A stretch of 64,000 nucleotides of DNA, from the NCBI GenBank assembly GCA_028351715.1, contig JAOMKM010000002.1, positions 42,515 to 106,514 on the forward strand, given 5' to 3'. The stretch's first letter is position 1; each line of letters starts with the position of its first letter. Below, piece after piece: positions 41,002 to 51,899 of the stretch. Under the pieces are notes generated by a model. It made no database searches and was not told where the DNA came from. It saw only the letters and a program-made list of their open reading frames with translations. The stretch is from Methylophilaceae bacterium (GTDB lineage: Bacteria > Pseudomonadota > Gammaproteobacteria > Burkholderiales > Methylophilaceae). The position numbers and the translations under genes were made by a program.

Positions 41002-42111
41002 ATGAAAGACCAAGTGAGTCTTTATAATAAAATTTTTATCGGCGGCCTAACTATTTTAGCCTCCTATGCCCTTCTTCAGTTTCATAATTATATGGATGGC
41101 TATGAGGTTGCTATTTTAATTAGTTCTGTTTTTGCTTTTTCATGGCTAGGATTTTCTTGGCGCAATTTTAAAAGTTACTTCTCAACTATTTTTTTATTAG
41201 CCTTTTTATCAATTTTTCTTTACCAGGGAAATTTATTAATCGTCGAAGAGAATTTCCTCTTAAAATATTTCCTCTCTAGCCAGTCAGCGATTATGTGGAT
41301 GAGTGCGTTGTATCCATTAAGTTTAATTATTTACTGGTTTCATCTTTTTAATTCTCAAGACTTTTCAGGCAAGCTAGCTTCCAGCTTAGTATGGATTGCA
41401 ACGACTCTCGGGACGGCTGGGCTTCTTATTCGCTGGTACGAGTCTTATTTAATTAATATTGATGTCGGACACATTCCAATTAGTAACCTCTATGAAGTGT
41501 TTGTTTTGTTTTGCATTATTACTGCACTAATCTATCTTTACTATGAGGAGAGAATAGGCACAAAAAAGCTCGGTGCCTTTATTTTAATTATTATCAATAT
41601 TGCAGTAGGCTTTTTACTTTGGTATAGCTTTGCAAAAGGCGCGCATGAGATTCAACCTTTAGTTCCTGCGCTGCAGTCATATTGGATGAAGATTCATGTA
41701 CCAGCAAATTTTATTGGTTATGGCGCATTTGCAATTGCGGCGATGGTTTCTGTGGCCTATCTTATTGTAGACAAAGGATGGCTAACTAAATATCTCCCTG
41801 AAAAAGATGTTTTAGATGACTTGACTTACCGTGCGATAGCTATCGGGTTTATATTTTTTACAATTGCGACGATACTCGGTGCAGTATGGGCAGCAGAAGC
41901 ATGGGGCGGTTATTGGTCATGGGACCCTAAAGAAACATGGGCTTTAATAGTATGGTTAAATTATGCAGCTTGGCTTCATTTAAGGCTAATTAAGGGGCTA
42001 AGAGGAAATATACTCGCATGGTGGTCAATTATTGGCCTATTTATTACAGCATTTTGCTTTTTAGGGGTTAATTTATTTTTATCTGGCCTACATTCGTATG
42101 GCGAATTATAA
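41002..42111 (+). CDS. ccsA: Cytochrome c biogenesis protein CcsA/ResC (CcsB)
   Basis: HIPISNLYEVFVLF and WAAEAWGGYWSWDPKETWALIVWLNYAAWLHLRL (WWD domain). Confidence 0.95.
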   Translation: MKDQVSLYNKIFIGGLTILASYALLQFHNYMDGYEVAILISSVFAFSWLGFSWRNFKSYFSTIFLLAFLSIFLYQGNLLIVEENFLLKYFLSSQSAIMWMSALYPLSLIIYWFHLFNSQDFSGKLASSLVWIATTLGTAGLLIRWYESYLINIDVGHIPISNLYEVFVLFCIITALIYLYYEERIGTKKLGAFILIIINIAVGFLLWYSFAKGAHEIQPLVPALQSYWMKIHVPANFIGYGAFAIAAMVSVAYLIVDKGWLTKYLPEKDVLDDLTYRAIAIGFIFFTIATILGAVWAAEAWGGYWSWDPKETWALIVWLNYAAWLHLRLIKGLRGNILAWWSIIGLFITAFCFLGVNLFLSGLHSYGEL

Positions 42112-42175
42112 AAATTTTACTTTTTTAAGTTAGAATTGAGGTTGTGTTAATTATTTTTTAAGATTAAATACAATT

Positions 42176-42970
42176 ATGTCAAACAGTATTATTTCCATCA
42201 AAGATTTAAGTTTTGGTTATGGCGATCGCCTTTTGCACAAAGGAATTGATATGGAATTTCCACGTGGCAAAGTATCAGCCATTATGGGTGGAAGTGGCAG
42301 TGGTAAAACTACTATTCTTAGATTAATAGGTGGACAATTAAAGCCAACTTCCGGTCAGGTCGAGGTTGATGGTACGATCGTTCATAAACAAAATAGAGAT
42401 GGCATTTATCGATTACGTCGAAAAATGGGGATGTTATTTCAGCACGGAGCGCTTTTTAGCGACCTTTCAGTTTTTGAGAATGTCGCATTTCCTATGAGGG
42501 AACATACGAACCTCCCTGAGAATATAATAAAAGATTTAGTTTTATTAAAATTGAATGCTGTAGGTTTGAGGGGAGCGGCATACTTAATGCCCCCTGAATT
42601 ATCAGGAGGTATGGCAAGGCGAGTGGCTTTAGCCAGAGCGATTGCATTGGACCCAGATATTATCATGTACGATGAACCATTCGCTGGCCTTGATCCAATT
42701 TCAATGGCAGTTATATGTGATCTAATTAGATCGTTAAATGATGCGTTAGGAGCTACCTCAATAATAGTAACTCATGATGTCGCGGAAACATTTTCATTTG
42801 CAGACTACATATATTTTGTCGCAGACGGGGTAGTTGCGGCAGAAGGGTCACCAAAACAACTAATGGCATCTAAATTACCTTTTGTTAAGCAATTTATTCA
42901 TGCTGAAAAAGATGGTCCAGTACCCTTTCACTATGATGCCCCAAGTATGAAAGAGGATTTTGCTCTTTGA
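42176..42970 (+). CDS. mlaF: Phospholipid ABC transporter ATP-binding protein MlaF
   Basis: AIMGGSGSGKTTILRLIGGQ, RRKMGMLFQHGALFSDLSVFENVAFP, LSGGMARRVALARAIALDPDIIMYDEPFAGLDPIS. Confidence 0.95.
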   Translation: MSNSIISIKDLSFGYGDRLLHKGIDMEFPRGKVSAIMGGSGSGKTTILRLIGGQLKPTSGQVEVDGTIVHKQNRDGIYRLRRKMGMLFQHGALFSDLSVFENVAFPMREHTNLPENIIKDLVLLKLNAVGLRGAAYLMPPELSGGMARRVALARAIALDPDIIMYDEPFAGLDPISMAVICDLIRSLNDALGATSIIVTHDVAETFSFADYIYFVADGVVAAEGSPKQLMASKLPFVKQFIHAEKDGPVPFHYDAPSMKEDFAL

Positions 42971-43767
42971 ATATAAATACGAAAACTTTATTAAAATTTT
43001 TTGAAAAAATAGGACGTTCTTTTTCAGTTAGAGCCCTTAGATTAGGTGCAGCAACTCGACTTTTCTATCTTATATTAATTTATTCTGCCGATAGTTTTAA
43101 AAGAATTCATCTGACTATCCGTGAAATTTATTTCACAGGGGTTATGTCTTTAGTAATTATAATTGTTTCTGCATTTTTCGTTGGAATGGTGCTTGGCTTG
43201 CAGGGCTACTATACACTTCAAAAATATGGGTCATCTGAGGCAATAGGAGTATTAGTTGCATTATCATTGGTAAGAGAATTAGGTCCTGTCGTTACTGCCC
43301 TTTTATTTGCAGGAAGAGCGGGAACATCTATCACTGCTGAAATAGGACTAATGAAAGCGACAGAACAATTATCAGCTATGGAGATGATGGCAGTAAGTCC
43401 CGTTGCAAGAATTATTGCTCCAAGATTCTGGGCTGGTGTAATTGCAATGCCTATTTTGGCTTCAATTTTCTCAATGGTTGGTGTGTTGGGAGGCTATGTT
43501 GTGGCAGTTCCTATAATTGGTGTTGATGAAGGAGCTTTCTGGTCACAAATGCAAGCGAATGTTGATTTTAGATTTGATATTGTTAATGGGTTAATTAAGA
43601 GTGTGGTATTTGGGATAGCATGTACAATTATTGCACTTTTTGAGGGTTTTGATGCACCTCCAACGGCAGAAGGCGTGAGTCGAGCTACAACGAGAACAGT
43701 TGTTACCTCTTCATTGGCTATTCTGGGGTTAGATTTTGTACTTACATCATTTATGATTAGTGGTTAA
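42967..43767 (+). CDS. mlaE: Phospholipid ABC transporter permease MlaE
   Basis: VGMVLGLQGYYTLQKYG, LVRELGPVVTALLFAGRAGTSITAEIGLMKATEQLSAMEMM. Confidence 0.95.
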   Translation: MNINTKTLLKFFEKIGRSFSVRALRLGAATRLFYLILIYSADSFKRIHLTIREIYFTGVMSLVIIIVSAFFVGMVLGLQGYYTLQKYGSSEAIGVLVALSLVRELGPVVTALLFAGRAGTSITAEIGLMKATEQLSAMEMMAVSPVARIIAPRFWAGVIAMPILASIFSMVGVLGGYVVAVPIIGVDEGAFWSQMQANVDFRFDIVNGLIKSVVFGIACTIIALFEGFDAPPTAEGVSRATTRTVVTSSLAILGLDFVLTSFMISG

Positions 43768-43793
43768 AATAAACCAAGGACTAAAGGATTATT

Positions 43794-44255
43794 ATGGATA
43801 AAATTAAACTTGATGCATGGGTAGGAATATTTGTTGCAATTGGAGTTATTTCATTGCTCGGACTTGCCATGAAGGTTGGAAATTTAACCTCTAATGATAT
43901 TAGGGAAACTTATATGGTGACTGCTAATTTTGAAAATATTGGCGGACTAAAGCCTAGAGCGCCAGTAAAGGGGGCAGGGGTTGTTGTTGGGAGAGTTAAT
44001 TCAATTGTATTTGATACAGAAGCTTATCATGCAATTGTGAGCATTGATATTGATAAGAGATATGTATTCCCTAAAGATACATTTGCCAATATATACACAG
44101 CAGGTTTATTGGGGGAGCAATATATAGGTCTTGAGGCTGGGGGTGAAGAGAAAAATTTAGAACAGGGCGATCGAATTATACAAACCCAAGATGCTGTCGT
44201 ACTAGAAAAGCTTATAAGCCAATTCCTATATACTAAAGCATCAGAGGAGGAATAA
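43794..44255 (+). CDS. mlaD: Outer membrane lipid asymmetry protein MlaD (MCE domain)
   Basis: N-terminal TM, VTANFENIGGLKPRAPVKGAGVVVGRVNSI, TAGLLGEQYIGLEAGG. Confidence 0.95.
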   Translation: MDKIKLDAWVGIFVAIGVISLLGLAMKVGNLTSNDIRETYMVTANFENIGGLKPRAPVKGAGVVVGRVNSIVFDTEAYHAIVSIDIDKRYVFPKDTFANIYTAGLLGEQYIGLEAGGEEKNLEQGDRIIQTQDAVVLEKLISQFLYTKASEEE

Positions 44256-44256
44256 A

Positions 44257-44871
44257 ATGAAATTTATTCCATTAAATAAGTGGATTTTTAGCTTTATAAT
44301 AATCTTATTTTCGACTTTAGTTTTTGCTGGGCTTGCGCCTGATGAATTAGTTAGGAAAACTGCGGATGATGTTATTTCTGCAATAAAGAGTGATAAAGAT
44401 ATTCAGAGTGGAAATAAGCAAAAGATATACCAACTGGCAGAAGAAAAAATATTACCAAGCTTTGACTTTGAAAAAATTTCAAGGTTAGTTTTAGGTAAAG
44501 CATGGCGAAAAGCGACAGACCTACAAAAAAAACAATTTAAAAGTGAATTTAGAAGTCTATTATTAAGAACTTATTCAATAGCTTTATCAAAATACAAAGA
44601 TCAGGGTATTGAAATTAAACCAATGCGTATGAAGCCTACTGACGAGATAGTTACTGTAAAAACAGAAATTGTTCAAGATGGAGCGCAACCAATAAAGGTA
44701 AATTATGCGCTAGCTAAAAATGGAAATACTTGGTTAGTATTTGATATTGTTATTGAGGGGGTAAGTTTGGTAACAAATTACAGAAGCCAATTCTCTAGTG
44801 AAATTAGAAAAGGTGGGATGGATTCACTAAATAAGAAGTTAGCTAAAAAAAATAAGAGTATTAAAGATTGA
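44257..44871 (+). CDS. mlaC: Phospholipid-binding periplasmic protein MlaC
   Basis: ILPSFDFEKISRLVLGKAWRKATDLQKKQFKSEFRSLLLRTY, VFDIVIEGVSLVTNYRSQF. Confidence 0.93.
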   Translation: MKFIPLNKWIFSFIIILFSTLVFAGLAPDELVRKTADDVISAIKSDKDIQSGNKQKIYQLAEEKILPSFDFEKISRLVLGKAWRKATDLQKKQFKSEFRSLLLRTYSIALSKYKDQGIEIKPMRMKPTDEIVTVKTEIVQDGAQPIKVNYALAKNGNTWLVFDIVIEGVSLVTNYRSQFSSEIRKGGMDSLNKKLAKKNKSIKD

Positions 44872-45161
44872 TAGAATTCACAAAGACTGAAAATAATACT
44901 TGGGTGTTAAGAGGTAATTTAACATTTGAAAATATTTCTAAAGTAATCGAGAAAGCTAAGGACTTTAACTGGCAGCATTCTGTTAATCTTGATTTGAGTG
45001 GAGCGGGAGATGTCGATACCTCTCTCTTGGCTCTTATTTTTCATTGGAAGCGATTAGCTAAAGTAAATAAAAAAAATGTTTTTATTTCCGCTGCTCCGGA
45101 AAATCTTATGAAACTTGCTAGGCTCTACGGCGCTGAAGAATTCATTTTAAGTAAAAACTAA
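44868..45161 (+). CDS. mlaB: STAS-domain protein MlaB
   Basis: WVLRGNLTFENISKV, VNLDLSGAGDVDTSLLALIFHW; position in mla operon. Confidence 0.85.
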   Translation: MIEFTKTENNTWVLRGNLTFENISKVIEKAKDFNWQHSVNLDLSGAGDVDTSLLALIFHWKRLAKVNKKNVFISAAPENLMKLARLYGAEEFILSKN

Positions 45162-45206
45162 ATACTCCCATTTTATTTTAAAATTTTAATATAAGAAATA
45201 CATAAT

Positions 45207-46118
45207 ATGAAGCCTGCTATTGTCTATAAAAACGTAAAAAAAAATTACGGATCAGTTAAGGCTGTTAATGGAATATCTTTATCTATCCCACAGGGCGAAT
45301 TTTTTGGGCTATTGGGTCCTAATGGAGCTGGTAAATCGACTATGATAAATATGCTCGGGGGATTAGCAACTCCATCATCAGGGAAAATAGATGTTATGGG
45401 GAGAGATGTTCAAAAAGACTATCAAGAAGCAAGGCATTCGGTTGGAATTGTTCCACAGGAATTAGTTTTCGACCCTTTTTTTAACGTTAGGGAAATGTTG
45501 AGATTCCAAGCAGGTTATTTTGGAAAAGGTAAAGAAAATGATAAGTGGGTAGATGAGGTAATAGATCGCCTAGACCTTAGAGATAAGGCAAATACAAATA
45601 TGAGAGCACTTTCAGGTGGTATGAAGAGGCGGGCGTTAATTGCGCAGGCGCTTGTTCACAGACCACCGGTAATTGTTTTAGATGAGCCAACAGCAGGCGT
45701 TGATGTGGAACTAAGGCAGAAGCTATGGAGCTTTATTAAAGATCTAAATAAAGAAGGTCATACAATTGTTTTAACAACTCACTATTTAGAAGAAGCAGAG
45801 GCATTATGTAATTCTGTGGCAATGCTCAGATTAGGAAAAATTGTGGCTCTTGACACTACTAGAAACCTACTTAAGAAGTTTTCAACAAAAAATTTAATGC
45901 TTCGGCTAAATTTTATGGCTAAGAAAGCGCTGCCCCAGTCAGTAAAAAATTTCTCTTATGTTGAATCGGATGGTGCATTTATTTTTCAATTAAAAAAGAT
46001 TACTGATATTGCAGAAATTACTGAAGCGCTAAAAAAATCTAAAATTGAAATAATTGACATGCAAACAGTAGATACTGATCTTGAGAATGTATTTTTAAAG
46101 TTAACAGGAGCTAAATAA
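45207..46118 (+). CDS. ABC-2 type transporter ATP-binding protein (YadG-like)
   Basis: GLLGPNGAGKSTMINMLGGL, LSGGMKRRALIAQALVHRPPVIVLDEPTAGVDVELR. Confidence 0.92.
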   Translation: MKPAIVYKNVKKNYGSVKAVNGISLSIPQGEFFGLLGPNGAGKSTMINMLGGLATPSSGKIDVMGRDVQKDYQEARHSVGIVPQELVFDPFFNVREMLRFQAGYFGKGKENDKWVDEVIDRLDLRDKANTNMRALSGGMKRRALIAQALVHRPPVIVLDEPTAGVDVELRQKLWSFIKDLNKEGHTIVLTTHYLEEAEALCNSVAMLRLGKIVALDTTRNLLKKFSTKNLMLRLNFMAKKALPQSVKNFSYVESDGAFIFQLKKITDIAEITEALKKSKIEIIDMQTVDTDLENVFLKLTGAK

Positions 46119-46121
46119 AAA

Positions 46122-46898
46122 TTGGTCACTTTAAAAACTCAAATAATAGGAACTTGGACACTTCTTAAGAAAGAATTATTAAGGTTCTGGCGAGTGGCTT
46201 TTCAAACGGTTGCTGCTCCTGTGATTACAGGAATATTATATCTTTTAATATTTTCACATGTTCTTGATAGTCGTCTTGAAGTGTATGAGGGTGTTCCTTA
46301 CGCGGCATTCTTAATTCCTGGATTAATTATGATGTCACTATTACAAAATGCATTCTCGAATAGTTCATCAAGTCTAATTCAAGCAAAAGTAATGGGGAAT
46401 ATTGTTTTTCTTTTATTAACCCCACTAAGTTATCTCCAACTATTTTTTGCATTCTTAGCGGCATCTATTGTTAGAGGTATTTTTGTAGGCTTCTGTATCT
46501 ATTTGATTGCTATTACCTATATTGATTTGCCTATAGAGCATCCTTGGTTTTTATTCTTATTTGCATTGCTTGGAGGTGGACTTATGGGTGCTTTTGGAAT
46601 TATTGCTGGAGTGTGGTGCGATAGATTTGATCAAATGGCAGCATTTGGTAATTTTGTGATTATGCCTTTGTCTATGTTATCTGGAGTTTTTTATTCTATT
46701 CATTCACTACCGGTTTCATGGCAAGGAGTTTCCCAACTAAACCCGTTTTTTTATATGATTGATGGATTTAGGTTTGGTTTCTTTGGGCAATCTGATGTTT
46801 CTCCTTACTTTAGTTTGGGAGTTGTTGCTTTATTTTTTATTGTTTTATCTTTTTTTACTATCAGAATGCTAAAATCTGGCTTTAAATTAAGAAACTAG
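46122..46898 (+). CDS. ABC-2 type transporter permease (YadH-like)
   Basis: TLLKKELLRFWRVAFQTVAAPVITGILYLLIF, FVIMPLSMLSGVFYSIHSLP. Confidence 0.9.
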   Translation: MVTLKTQIIGTWTLLKKELLRFWRVAFQTVAAPVITGILYLLIFSHVLDSRLEVYEGVPYAAFLIPGLIMMSLLQNAFSNSSSSLIQAKVMGNIVFLLLTPLSYLQLFFAFLAASIVRGIFVGFCIYLIAITYIDLPIEHPWFLFLFALLGGGLMGAFGIIAGVWCDRFDQMAAFGNFVIMPLSMLSGVFYSIHSLPVSWQGVSQLNPFFYMIDGFRFGFFGQSDVSPYFSLGVVALFFIVLSFFTIRMLKSGFKLRN

Positions 46899-47144
46899 AT
46901 GATGTCCCCTGAAAAAATTAAGAGTATTATTTCTGAAAATCTTGTCTGTGAATTTATAGAGATCAAAGGAGATGATGGAACTCATTTTGAGGCAATTATA
47001 GTCAGCAAAGAATTTGAAAATATTTCTATGTTAAAACAACATCAACTAGTGTATCGATCTTTGGGTGAAATGATGAAAAAAGATATACATGCTTTATCAA
47101 TTAAAACTTACAAAGTGGATGAATGGAATCAACTAACTAAATAA
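46899..47144 (+). CDS. BolA/IbaG-family protein
   Basis: DDGTHFEAIIVSKEFENISMLKQHQLVYRSLGEMMKKDIHALSIKTYK. Confidence 0.92.
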   Translation: MMSPEKIKSIISENLVCEFIEIKGDDGTHFEAIIVSKEFENISMLKQHQLVYRSLGEMMKKDIHALSIKTYKVDEWNQLTK

Positions 47145-47162
47145 TAGCGGAGACAAAAAACT

Positions 47163-47471
47163 ATGACAATAAATAATAAAATTAAAGAATTAGTAGATGG
47201 AGATTCAGTAGTTCTCTTTATGAAGGGAAATCCAAAGTTCCCTCAGTGTGGATTTTCCAGCGTGGCCTGCCAAATTCTAGATGCATGTGGGGCAACTTAT
47301 AAAACTGTTGATGTATTACAAGACCCTGAGATCAGAGAAGGTATAAAAGTCTATTCTAATTGGCCAACAATTCCTCAATTATATTTAAATGGTGAATTTA
47401 GTGGAGGAGCTGACATAATGAAGGAAATGTATGAGTCTGGAGAGTTAGCTAAGATTGTTTCGAGTAATTAG
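47163..47471 (+). CDS. grxD: Monothiol glutaredoxin (Grx4/GrxD)
   Basis: [24 protein letters not shown] (CGFS), [30 protein letters not shown]. Confidence 0.95.
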   Translation: MTINNKIKELVDGDSVVLFMKGNPKFPQCGFSSVACQILDACGATYKTVDVLQDPEIREGIKVYSNWPTIPQLYLNGEFSGGADIMKEMYESGELAKIVSSN

Positions 47472-47473
47472 TC

Positions 47474-48739
47474 TTGGATAGACTTATTGTTCAAGGCCAA
47501 AGAAAATTGTTTGGCGACGTTGTAATTTCAGGCGCAAAAAATGCTGCCTTACCAATCCTTATAAGTTCTTTATTATCTTCGGAGAAATTGGTATTAACTA
47601 ATGTTCCAAAGCTTTTTGATATAAAAACTACAGAAAAGTTACTTCATTTTCTTGGTGTGGAAATAGAAAAAGATAAAAATTCAATAGAATTAAGTGCAAA
47701 AACAATTAATCATATCGATGCTCCATATGATCTAGTAAAAACTATGCGCGCATCAATTCTTGTCCTAGGCCCATTGTTATCTAGATTTAGCAAAGCGCGC
47801 GTTTCACTTCCGGGTGGATGTGCTATAGGCTCTAGGCCGGTGGATATTCATATTCGTGGCTTTGAGGCTATGGGAGCAAAAATTAATATAGATAAAGGCT
47901 ATATTAATGCTAGTACAGAACATTTGCCTGAAGGTAAATTAATTGGGGCTAAGATTAATATGGATCAGGTCACAGTGACAGGAACAGAGAATCTAATGAT
48001 GGCTGCTACTCTAGCCAGAGGAGAAACTATTCTTGAGAATGCAGCGAAAGAACCTGAAGTGATTGATTTAGGTAATTGTTTAATTAAGATGGGAGCTAAG
48101 ATTTTAGGTCTTGGCACAAAAAAAATTACAATCATAGGAGTTGAAAGTTTATTCGGGGCAAATCATAAGGTGATGTTTGATAGGATTGAAGCCGGCACAT
48201 ATTTAGTAGCTGCGGCAATGACTGGAGGAGAAATTTGTTGTCATGGAGTAGAATCAGACAAAATAGAAGCTATTTTGCTAAAGCTCAAGGAAGCTGGTGC
48301 AGAAATAAAGATAGAAGATAAGAAAATTACTATTAAGAGTGACGGCCAATTAAAGGCTGTTAATTTAACAACATCACCATACCCCGGGTTTCCTACTGAT
48401 ATGCAGGCACAGTTTATGGCAATGAATACAGTGGCAAAGGGATCTAGTAAGGTAATAGAAAAAATTTTTGAAAATCGCTTCATGCATGTTCAAGAATTAA
48501 TCAGGATGGGAGCAAATATTGATATAAAAAAAAATACAGCTATTATTAGGGGTGATGATAAATTGAGTGGAGCTAATGTAATGGCAACAGATCTAAGAGC
48601 TTCGGCTTCATTAGTGTTAGCTGCACTCACAGCCAAAGGCGATACAGAAATTGAAAGAATATATCATCTGGATAGAGGATACGAGGGACTTGAAAAAAAG
48701 TTTAATCAAATTGGTGCAAAGATTAAGAGGGTTAAATAG
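47474..48739 (+). CDS. murA: UDP-N-acetylglucosamine 1-carboxyvinyltransferase
   Basis: [54 protein letters not shown] start. Confidence 0.97.
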   Translation: MDRLIVQGQRKLFGDVVISGAKNAALPILISSLLSSEKLVLTNVPKLFDIKTTEKLLHFLGVEIEKDKNSIELSAKTINHIDAPYDLVKTMRASILVLGPLLSRFSKARVSLPGGCAIGSRPVDIHIRGFEAMGAKINIDKGYINASTEHLPEGKLIGAKINMDQVTVTGTENLMMAATLARGETILENAAKEPEVIDLGNCLIKMGAKILGLGTKKITIIGVESLFGANHKVMFDRIEAGTYLVAAAMTGGEICCHGVESDKIEAILLKLKEAGAEIKIEDKKITIKSDGQLKAVNLTTSPYPGFPTDMQAQFMAMNTVAKGSSKVIEKIFENRFMHVQELIRMGANIDIKKNTAIIRGDDKLSGANVMATDLRASASLVLAALTAKGDTEIERIYHLDRGYEGLEKKFNQIGAKIKRVK

Positions 48740-49378
48740 ATGATTACAATCGCTTTGTCGAAAGGAAGAATTTTTACTGAAACAATGCCAATGTTAAATG
48801 CGGCAGGAATTTTTTGTAATGATGATCCAGATAAGTCTAGAAAGTTAGTTTTTGAAACCAATGAAAAGGATATTCGATTAATTATTGTTAGAGCTTCTGA
48901 CGTTCCAACATACGTAGAATGGGGTGGTGCAGATCTTGGGATTGCAGGAAAAGATGTATTAGACGAGTACGAAGGAACGGGTCTATACCAGCCTTTAGAT
49001 TTGAAAATTGGGAAATGTAAGATGATGGTAGCTGCAAAGACAGACTTTAATTATAAAGAGAAAATCTCTGAGCGTGCACATCTGCGCGTTGCAACAAAAT
49101 ATCCTAATGTTGCTAAGGAATTTTTTGGAAAGAAGGGTATTCATATAGACCTTATTAAATTATATGGCTCAATGGAATTAGCACCGATTGTAGGCTTGTC
49201 TGATGTAATTGTAGATTTAGTTAGTACTGGGAAGACATTAGAGGCGAATAATTTGGTTGCTTCAGAGGAAATTAGTGATATTAGTTCAAGGCTAATTGTT
49301 AATAAAGCTTCCTTAAAAATAAACAGAGAAATTCTACAGCCATTGATTGTAAAATTTTCAAATGTTATAACCAAATAA
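48740..49378 (+). CDS. hisG: ATP phosphoribosyltransferase, short form
   Basis: [52 protein letters not shown]. Confidence 0.97.
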   Translation: MITIALSKGRIFTETMPMLNAAGIFCNDDPDKSRKLVFETNEKDIRLIIVRASDVPTYVEWGGADLGIAGKDVLDEYEGTGLYQPLDLKIGKCKMMVAAKTDFNYKEKISERAHLRVATKYPNVAKEFFGKKGIHIDLIKLYGSMELAPIVGLSDVIVDLVSTGKTLEANNLVASEEISDISSRLIVNKASLKINREILQPLIVKFSNVITK

Positions 49379-49382
49379 ACTT

Positions 49383-50684
49383 GTGAATATTAAAAAACTA
49401 AATTCATCTGATGGTAACTTTTATAACGAGTTAAAGTCCTTGTTATTATTTAATGGCGAAGACAATGATGAAATTATTCAAACAACTCAAACTATTTTAA
49501 ATGAAGTCAAAAATTTTGGAGATAAAGCGGTATTAGATTATACAAATAAATATGACCGAGCTGGAGCAAGGAATAATTCAGATTTAGAAATTAACCAAAA
49601 TGAACTAAATGATGCCTTGAATAGAATACCCTCAGAAATTAGATCATGCTTAGAAATTTCTGCAGAAAGAATTAAGGAATATCATCAAAAACAAAAAGCA
49701 GAGTCATGGTCATATAAAGATAAAAAAGGCTCATCATATGGTCAAAAAATATCCCCAATAGACAGATTGGGTCTTTATGTCCCAGGGGGTAAGGCTGCAT
49801 ATCCTTCATCCGTATTAATGAATGCTATCCCAGCAAAAGTTGCAGGGGTTAATGATTTGGTAATGGTGGTACCAACTCCAAATGGGGAAAAAAATGATTT
49901 AGTTCTAGCTGCGGCAAAATTAGCGGGAGTTAATAAAGTTTTTACTATTGGTGGTGCCCAAGCAATTGCAGCATTGGCTTATGGAACGGAAACAATTCCA
50001 AGAGTTGATAAAATTGTTGGACCAGGAAATGCATATGTTTCAGAGGCCAAAAGAATGGTTTTTGGAACGGTTGGTATTGATATGATCGCTGGCCCTTCAG
50101 AAATACTTATTATATGTGATGGTAAGACAGATCCAGATTGGATTGCGATGGATTTATTCTCTCAGGCAGAGCATGACGAGATGGCCCAATCAATTTTAAT
50201 ATCAGCGGATGAGAATTTTTTTGAAAGTGTTTTAAATAGTATGAAAAAATTAATTGAAGAAATGGACCGAAATGATGTAATAGTAACCTCACTAGAAAAT
50301 AGAGGAATATTTATACTTGCAAAAGATTTAGAGGATGCTGCATCTATATCAAATTTCATTGCACCTGAACATTTAGAGTTATCGGTAGATGATCCTGAAA
50401 GTTTACTTTTAAAAATTAAACATGCCGGTGCTATTTTTATGGGTAGGAATACTTGTGAGGCCGTGGGTGATTATTGCGCTGGCCCCAATCATGTATTACC
50501 GACATCTGGAACGGCGAGATTCTCATCTCCATTGGGAGTATATGACTTTCAGAAGAGGTCAAGCTTGATATTCCTATCACCAGAATCAGCAAGTGAACTG
50601 GGAGAAATTGCATCAGTTCTTGCAAATGGTGAAGGGCTTACCGCTCATGCTAGGTCAGCACAATATAGGGTTATAAAAAAATAG
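49383..50684 (+). CDS. hisD: Histidinol dehydrogenase
   Basis: [61 protein letters not shown]. Confidence 0.97.
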   Translation: MNIKKLNSSDGNFYNELKSLLLFNGEDNDEIIQTTQTILNEVKNFGDKAVLDYTNKYDRAGARNNSDLEINQNELNDALNRIPSEIRSCLEISAERIKEYHQKQKAESWSYKDKKGSSYGQKISPIDRLGLYVPGGKAAYPSSVLMNAIPAKVAGVNDLVMVVPTPNGEKNDLVLAAAKLAGVNKVFTIGGAQAIAALAYGTETIPRVDKIVGPGNAYVSEAKRMVFGTVGIDMIAGPSEILIICDGKTDPDWIAMDLFSQAEHDEMAQSILISADENFFESVLNSMKKLIEEMDRNDVIVTSLENRGIFILAKDLEDAASISNFIAPEHLELSVDDPESLLLKIKHAGAIFMGRNTCEAVGDYCAGPNHVLPTSGTARFSSPLGVYDFQKRSSLIFLSPESASELGEIASVLANGEGLTAHARSAQYRVIKK

Positions 50685-50687
50685 ATA

Positions 50688-51746
50688 ATGAGCAAATATT
50701 GGAGTGAAGTTGTTCATAAATTAACCCCATATATTCCAGGGGAGCAACCTAAAGAAAATATATCACTAAAGCTAAATACAAATGAAAATCCTTATGGACC
50801 TAGCCAAAAGGTTCTCGATTCAATTTCAGCTGCTAGCAATAATCAGTTAAGACTATACCCGGATCCAGAAAGTGATTTATTAAAATCCACCATATCAAAT
50901 TATTACAATATTCCTATGAATTCAATATTTGTAGGCAATGGATCAGATGAGATACTTGCATTTATTTTTCAAGGTTTTTTTAAGAATAATTTACCAATTC
51001 TGTTTCCAGATATTACGTATAGCTTTTATCCAGCTTACTGCAGTCTTTACGACATAAAATACACAAGAATGCCATTAGATGAAAAATTTAATATTGTTTT
51101 AGAAGATTATTTAATTCCTAATGGAGGCATTATTTTTCCAAACCCAAATGCCCCCACTGGAATTCCTAAGAATTTAGTTGATATTAAAAATCTAGTAAAA
51201 ATAAATCAAGATAGTGTGGTTGTCATTGATGAAGCCTACGTAGATTTTGGGACAGAATCAGCAGTTGAATTAGTAAAACAATATAAAAATTTAGTGATAA
51301 CTCAGTCATTCTCAAAATCAAGGTCATTAGCAGGTATGAGGCTAGGATGTGCTTTTGGTAACGAAGATTTAATTGAAGCACTCAATCGCATTAAAAATAG
51401 TTTTAATTCTTACCCAATTGATCGATTAGCTCAGGTAGCAGGTATTGAGGCAATTAAGGATGAAAATTACTTCAGTGAAACGGGACAAAAAATTATTCAA
51501 GCAAGAAAATTTTTAGAAAAAGAATTACTTTTAATGGGTTTTCAAACCCTACCTTCAGGTGCAAATTTTATTTTCACAAAACATAGATCAAAGGATGCAG
51601 CTATGATTTTTAAAAAACTGAGAGAGTCTGGAGTAATAGTCCGTCACTTTAATGTGCCAGAAAGAATTTCTCAGTATTTAAGGATTACTATTGGCACTCA
51701 AGAGGAAATGAGGAAATTTATTTCTATTTTAAAAATGATAATGTAA
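50688..51746 (+). CDS. hisC: Histidinol-phosphate aminotransferase
   Basis: LNTNENPYGPSQKV, PNPNAPTG, VIDEAYVDFG, QSFSKSRSLAGMRLGCAFG. Confidence 0.96.
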   Translation: MSKYWSEVVHKLTPYIPGEQPKENISLKLNTNENPYGPSQKVLDSISAASNNQLRLYPDPESDLLKSTISNYYNIPMNSIFVGNGSDEILAFIFQGFFKNNLPILFPDITYSFYPAYCSLYDIKYTRMPLDEKFNIVLEDYLIPNGGIIFPNPNAPTGIPKNLVDIKNLVKINQDSVVVIDEAYVDFGTESAVELVKQYKNLVITQSFSKSRSLAGMRLGCAFGNEDLIEALNRIKNSFNSYPIDRLAQVAGIEAIKDENYFSETGQKIIQARKFLEKELLLMGFQTLPSGANFIFTKHRSKDAAMIFKKLRESGVIVRHFNVPERISQYLRITIGTQEEMRKFISILKMIM

Positions 51747-51887
51747 ATGAAAAAAAAATATCTCGATTCAAAATTATGCAAAGTATGCAATAGGCCATTC
51801 ACTTGGAGAAAGAAATGGGAAAAAGTCTGGGATGAAGTTAAGTATTGTTCAGAGCGTTGTAGAAAGTCAAATTACTCAAACTCATGA
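51747..51887 (+). CDS. DUF2256-like small zinc-ribbon protein (46 aa): [46 protein letters not shown]
   Basis: Read directly (not in supplied track): starts immediately after the hisC stop; CxxC...CxxxC with [24 protein letters not shown] matching the DUF2256 consensus as I know it. Confidence 0.88.
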   Translation: MKKKYLDSKLCKVCNRPFTWRKKWEKVWDEVKYCSERCRKSNYSNS

Positions 51888-51899
51888 TAAAATTAAGGT

